DNA of 10,486 nt. Origin: Phosphoribacter sp964558825. Lineage in GTDB: Bacteria > Actinomycetota > Actinomycetes > Actinomycetales > Dermatophilaceae. Positions within the stretch are counted from its first letter, which is position 1. Each line of letters begins with the position of its first letter. The notes below the pieces were generated by a model. That model was given only the letters and a program-made list of their open reading frames with translations, did no database searches and had not been told where the DNA came from. Position numbers and translations under genes: made by a program. Shown here piece after piece: positions 7,258-10,486 of this stretch. The stretch lies in contig CAZLGB010000124.1 in assembly GCA_964558825.1 (NCBI GenBank), positions 1 through 10,486 on the forward strand. The letters run 5' to 3'.

Positions 7258-8073
7258 TCATGCCAAGCCCGGGCCGCCCTGACTCGCCCGCACGTGGGTC
7301 ACATCGCCCGCGGCATACGCCTGGGGGCCGGAGCCGTCGTCGACGAGCAGCGCGCCATCGGCGTCGATCCCCACGGCGCGAGCGTTCACCTCGGGTCCGG
7401 CCGGGCGGGTGAGACGCACCGCGGCCCCGATCGTCGTGCACGCCTGGGTGTATGCCGTGCGCACGGCAGCCGCCGCCGACCCGCCGGCCTGCAGGGCGGC
7501 ATACCTCTCGGCAAGGGCGTCGAGGACGGCGACGAGCAGCCGCTCCCGGTCGACCGGACCGCTGCCGGCGAGCTCGAGCGAGGTCGCCGTCGGCACCGGC
7601 AGCTGCTCGCGGCTCTGGGCGACGTTGAGACCGATCCCGACGACGACGACGCCGGGACGCTGCGGGGTCGGCGGGCGGTATTCGCAGAGGATCCCGCACA
7701 CCTTGCGCTCGGCATCGGCGGGCAGCAGCACGTCGTTGGGCCACTTGAGCCCGGCGGCGAGCCCGGTCTCGGCCGTGATGGCGTCGGCGACCGCCAACCC
7801 GGCCACCAGCGGGGCCCAGCCCGGGGCGCCCGTCGGCAGCGGCAGGGTGGCCGAAAAGGTCAGCGCCAGGCCCGGCGGCGCCTCCCACGTGCGGTCGAGC
7901 CGGCCTCGCCCGGCACGCTGCGCTTCGGCGGCGACGAGCTCCCAGGGGCCGGCCGCCTGCATGGCCTCGGCATTGGTCGAGCCGGCCTCGGCGAGCACTC
8001 GCACGGCACGCCATGGGCGGGGTGCCGTGCGGAGGGTCACGTCCAGTCGTTCTGCTGCAAGGGGTGCACTCAC
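7258..8073 (-). CDS. birA: Biotin-[acetyl-CoA-carboxylase] ligase, class I (no DNA-binding domain)
   Basis: A 271-aa enzyme that activates biotin with ATP and attaches it to the biotin-carrier subunit of acyl-CoA carboxylases. Motifs: GSTNAEA (31-37), AEAQRAGRGRLDRTW (49-63, the biotinoyl-AMP loop, with Asp where Gly is often found), LKWPNDVLL (109-117) with catalytic Lys110, KVCGIL (124-129), and GIGLNV (146-151). The C-terminal SH3-like cap runs from about 217. There is no N-terminal winged helix, so it is not a BirA-type repressor. The GTG start at 8073 is chosen because the fold begins soon after it and accD diverges from 8099. The frame is open further, but only through accD. There is no Shine-Dalgarno, and a -10-like TAGCCT seven bases upstream suggests a leaderless message. 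Its divergent partner accD encodes part of the enzyme complex it serves. Confidence 0.94.
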   Translation of the reverse strand: MSAPLAAERLDVTLRTAPRPWRAVRVLAEAGSTNAEAMQAAGPWELVAAEAQRAGRGRLDRTWEAPPGLALTFSATLPLPTGAPGWAPLVAGLAVADAITAETGLAAGLKWPNDVLLPADAERKVCGILCEYRPPTPQRPGVVVVGIGLNVAQSREQLPVPTATSLELAGSGPVDRERLLVAVLDALAERYAALQAGGSAAAAVRTAYTQACTTIGAAVRLTRPAGPEVNARAVGIDADGALLVDDGSGPQAYAAGDVTHVRASQGGPGLA

Positions 8074-8098
8074 GAGGACAAGGCTAGAGTTCGGGGCT
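8074..8098. promoter_or_regulatory. Divergent bpl/accD promoter region with overlapping -10 elements
   Basis: Only 25 bases separate the two start codons. The plus strand reads AGGCTAGAGT at 8081-8090. TAGAGT (8085-8090) is a TANNNT -10 for accD, 8 bases before its ATG. Reversed, TAGCCT (8086-8081) is a -10 for bpl, 7 bases before its GTG. The two share the TA step of CTAG. Neither gene has a ribosome binding site, so both would be leaderless. The -35 regions would lie inside the opposite gene; I see only a weak TTCGTT (8110-8105, 18-base spacer) for bpl and none for accD. Confidence 0.5.
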
Positions 8099-9724
<1,626 letters not shown>

Positions 9725-9752
9725 GCCCGGCGACGCCGAGCCCGATTCCGAT

Positions 9753-9801
9753 CCCGCAGTCCCGCTGTCCCCCCTGTCCCGCTGTCCCGCAGTCCCGCAA
9801 C
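9753..9801. repeat. 8-base tandem repeat, unit CCCGC(A/T)GT
   Basis: Six consecutive units between accD and accE: CCCGCAGT, CCCGCTGT, a 9-base variant CCCCCCTGT, CCCGCTGT, CCCGCAGT, and a decayed CCCGCAAC. The order of unit types is symmetric around the variant. It lies in the 97-base gap and ends 10 bases before the accE ribosome binding site. No function is known to me. Slipped-strand mispairing could change its length and so the spacing between the two genes. Confidence 0.8.
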
Positions 9802-9811
9802 GAGTTCGACC

Positions 9812-9819
9812 AGGAGAGG
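9812..9819 (+). promoter_or_regulatory. Strong ribosome binding site of accE
   Basis: AGGAGAGG lies two bases before the ATG at 9822, with its GGAG core (9813-9816) five bases away. It fixes the accE start although the frame is open far upstream. It is one of the clearest Shine-Dalgarno sites in the window, unlike accD, which has none. Confidence 0.8.
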
Positions 9820-9821
9820 CC

Positions 9822-10046
9822 ATGAGCACGGATGCCGCGCCCGCGACGCCACCGGTGATCCAGGTCGTCCACGGCAGCCCGTCGGCCCAGGAGCTGGGCA
9901 TCGTCGTGGCGTTGCTCGCCGCCGCAGGCGGTGGGCCGGCGCCCGAGCCAGAGCGGCCGACGTCCAGCTGGTCTGCTCCCGAGGCCCGGCTGGGGCGGAT
10001 GGCTCCGGGTCGTGGCGGATGGCGCCGCAGCGCGCTGCCGCGCTGA
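9822..10046 (+). CDS. accE: Acyl-CoA carboxylase epsilon subunit
   Basis: A 74-aa small protein of the actinobacterial acyl-CoA carboxylase epsilon family. In that family it stabilises the alpha-beta holoenzyme and raises its activity. The family pattern is complete: VVHGSPSAQELGIVVALLAA (15-34), a Pro/Gly-rich stretch, then SSWSAPEARLG (48-58) and the C-terminal GGWRRSALPR. It follows accD by 97 bases, a gap that holds a tandem repeat, and is probably co-transcribed with it. The start is set by the strong ribosome binding site. The order accD-accE with divergent birA supports a propionyl-CoA carboxylase, where this subunit is found in Streptomyces and Mycobacterium. It would be easy to miss in automated annotation because of its size. 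Confidence 0.92.
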   Translation: MSTDAAPATPPVIQVVHGSPSAQELGIVVALLAAAGGGPAPEPERPTSSWSAPEARLGRMAPGRGGWRRSALPR

Positions 10047-10058
10047 CCGGCAACCGGT
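10046..10058. terminator. Short bidirectional hairpin between convergent accE and the M15-like gene
   Basis: ACCGG, a CAA loop and CCGGT form a 5-base stem that fills nearly the whole 13-base gap between the two stop codons. The stem reads as a hairpin on both strands. There is no U-tract and the stem is short, so termination strength is doubtful. Confidence 0.35.
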
Positions 10059-10059
10059 G

Positions 10060-10486
10060 CTAGGACAGCACCGAGATGTGCACGTGGTCGTCGTGATTGG
10101 CCGTGATGCTCCCGCGATCGGCCATGGCCTTCCAGGTGCCCGTCGCAGGCATCCAGATGCGCTGGCGCCAGATGACGTAGGCGACGTGCAACTCCTTGGC
10201 GTGGGCGATGGCATAGGCCGCCACCGCGTCGCCCTGCGCCTTGCTCGAGATCATCACGTCGACGGCATGCCCGGTGCCGTGGTCGCCGGGGTCGCCGGCC
10301 CGATAGCCGCCGATGGTGGTGATCCCGAAGGTCGCCCGCACGGCGCAGTAGACGTCGACGGCATAGCCCCGCAGGCCGATGGCCCGTGCCGCACCGGCAT
10401 ACTGTGCGCCCGCGCCCAGGGCGGGCGTCGCGCTGACCGGCGTGGGTGTGGGCTTGGCGGGCGTCGGCGCCGGGCTGCTCGCAGCG
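10060..10486 (-). CDS. Secreted M15-like / VldE-type C-terminal domain protein, N-terminus cut by window edge
   Basis: The minus-strand frame is open from the right edge to the TAG at 10062-10060, giving 141 visible residues of the C-terminal part. The visible portion starts with a Pro/Thr/Ala linker (APTPAPTKPTPTP, then SATPALGAG), typical of exported wall-associated proteins. The compact domain follows: AIGLRGYAVDVYCAVRATFG, IGGYRAGDPGDHGTGHAVDV, IAHAKELHVAYVIWRQRIW and the C-terminal NHDDHVHISV. The two His/Asp clusters (HGTGHAVD and DDHVH) resemble the metal-binding pattern of D-Ala-D-Ala peptidases (M15). The overall pattern fits the actinobacterial domain called ARB-07466-like or VldE C-terminal, as I recall it. 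Peptidoglycan or peptide cleavage is inferred, not shown. A GTG at 10341 could start a shorter product, but domain and linker continue upstream of it. The signal peptide, if any, is beyond the window. Confidence 0.75.
   Translation of the reverse strand, partial: AASSPAPTPAKPTPTPVSATPALGAGAQYAGAARAIGLRGYAVDVYCAVRATFGITTIGGYRAGDPGDHGTGHAVDVMISSKAQGDAVAAYAIAHAKELHVAYVIWRQRIWMPATGTWKAMADRGSITANHDDHVHISVLS

Noticed and set aside
7409..8098. In-frame 5' extension of accD by 230 codons
   Set aside because: It lies antisense to birA, has no carboxylase homology, and the family N-terminus begins just after the ATG at 8099.
9728..9739. CGGCG-A-CGCCG inverted repeat just after accD as a terminator
   Set aside because: The loop would be a single base, and accE follows closely in the same direction, so termination here is unlikely.
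9753..9801. CRISPR-like array
   Set aside because: Units are 8 bases and directly adjacent with no spacers.

Overview
The window is very GC-rich. Its genes mix ATG and GTG starts, overlap by 4 to 8 bases, and strongly favour C- or G-ending codons. The gene set is purE, purK, a GtrA-family gene, class III adenylate cyclase, birA, and accD with accE. From memory this matches the conserved actinobacterial neighbourhood around purEK-birA-accD5-accE5 in Mycobacterium, and a cya-birA-pccB-pccE cluster in Streptomyces. I infer a chromosomal region of an actinobacterium, most likely Micrococcales (Intrasporangiaceae/Dermatophilaceae type). The family-level placement is uncertain.

Layout. Bases 1-736 (-) hold the N-terminal 245 codons of a DUF222 (13E12-type, HNH-associated) protein. 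It is cut by the window edge and has a near-consensus promoter that would give a leaderless mRNA. Bases 737-1015 are non-coding, with a hairpin terminator for the next unit. From 8073 down to 1016 eight genes run on the minus strand: bpl/birA, adenylate cyclase, enoyl-CoA hydratase, an OmpR-type response regulator, a histidine kinase, gtrA-like, purK and purE. Spacing is 7, -4, 57, 15, 1, -4 and -8 bases. This looks like one long operon, or two if the 57-base gap before the response regulator carries its own promoter. Diverging from bpl across only 25 bases is accD (+), followed by accE (+). A convergent, right-truncated gene for a secreted M15-like/VldE-type domain ends 13 bases from accE.

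How the genes work together. BirA biotinylates the biotin-carrier (alpha) subunit that works with AccD and AccE to carboxylate short acyl-CoAs, probably propionyl-CoA. The crotonase acts on acyl-CoAs as well. The cyclase makes cAMP and has an N-terminal regulatory region that may sense a signal. PurK and PurE carry out the two-step carboxylation of AIR in purine synthesis. The two-component pair and the GtrA protein are membrane or signalling functions of unknown target.

Most notable for follow-up: (i) the 25-base bpl/accD gap, where two opposing -10 elements overlap and both messages would be leaderless; (ii) the octamer GTATGCCG, present 12 times, evenly on both strands, in all reading-frame contexts and between genes, apparently forcing uncommon codons; (iii) an 8-base tandem repeat between accD and accE. 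I found no CRISPR array, insertion sequence, tRNA or rRNA.
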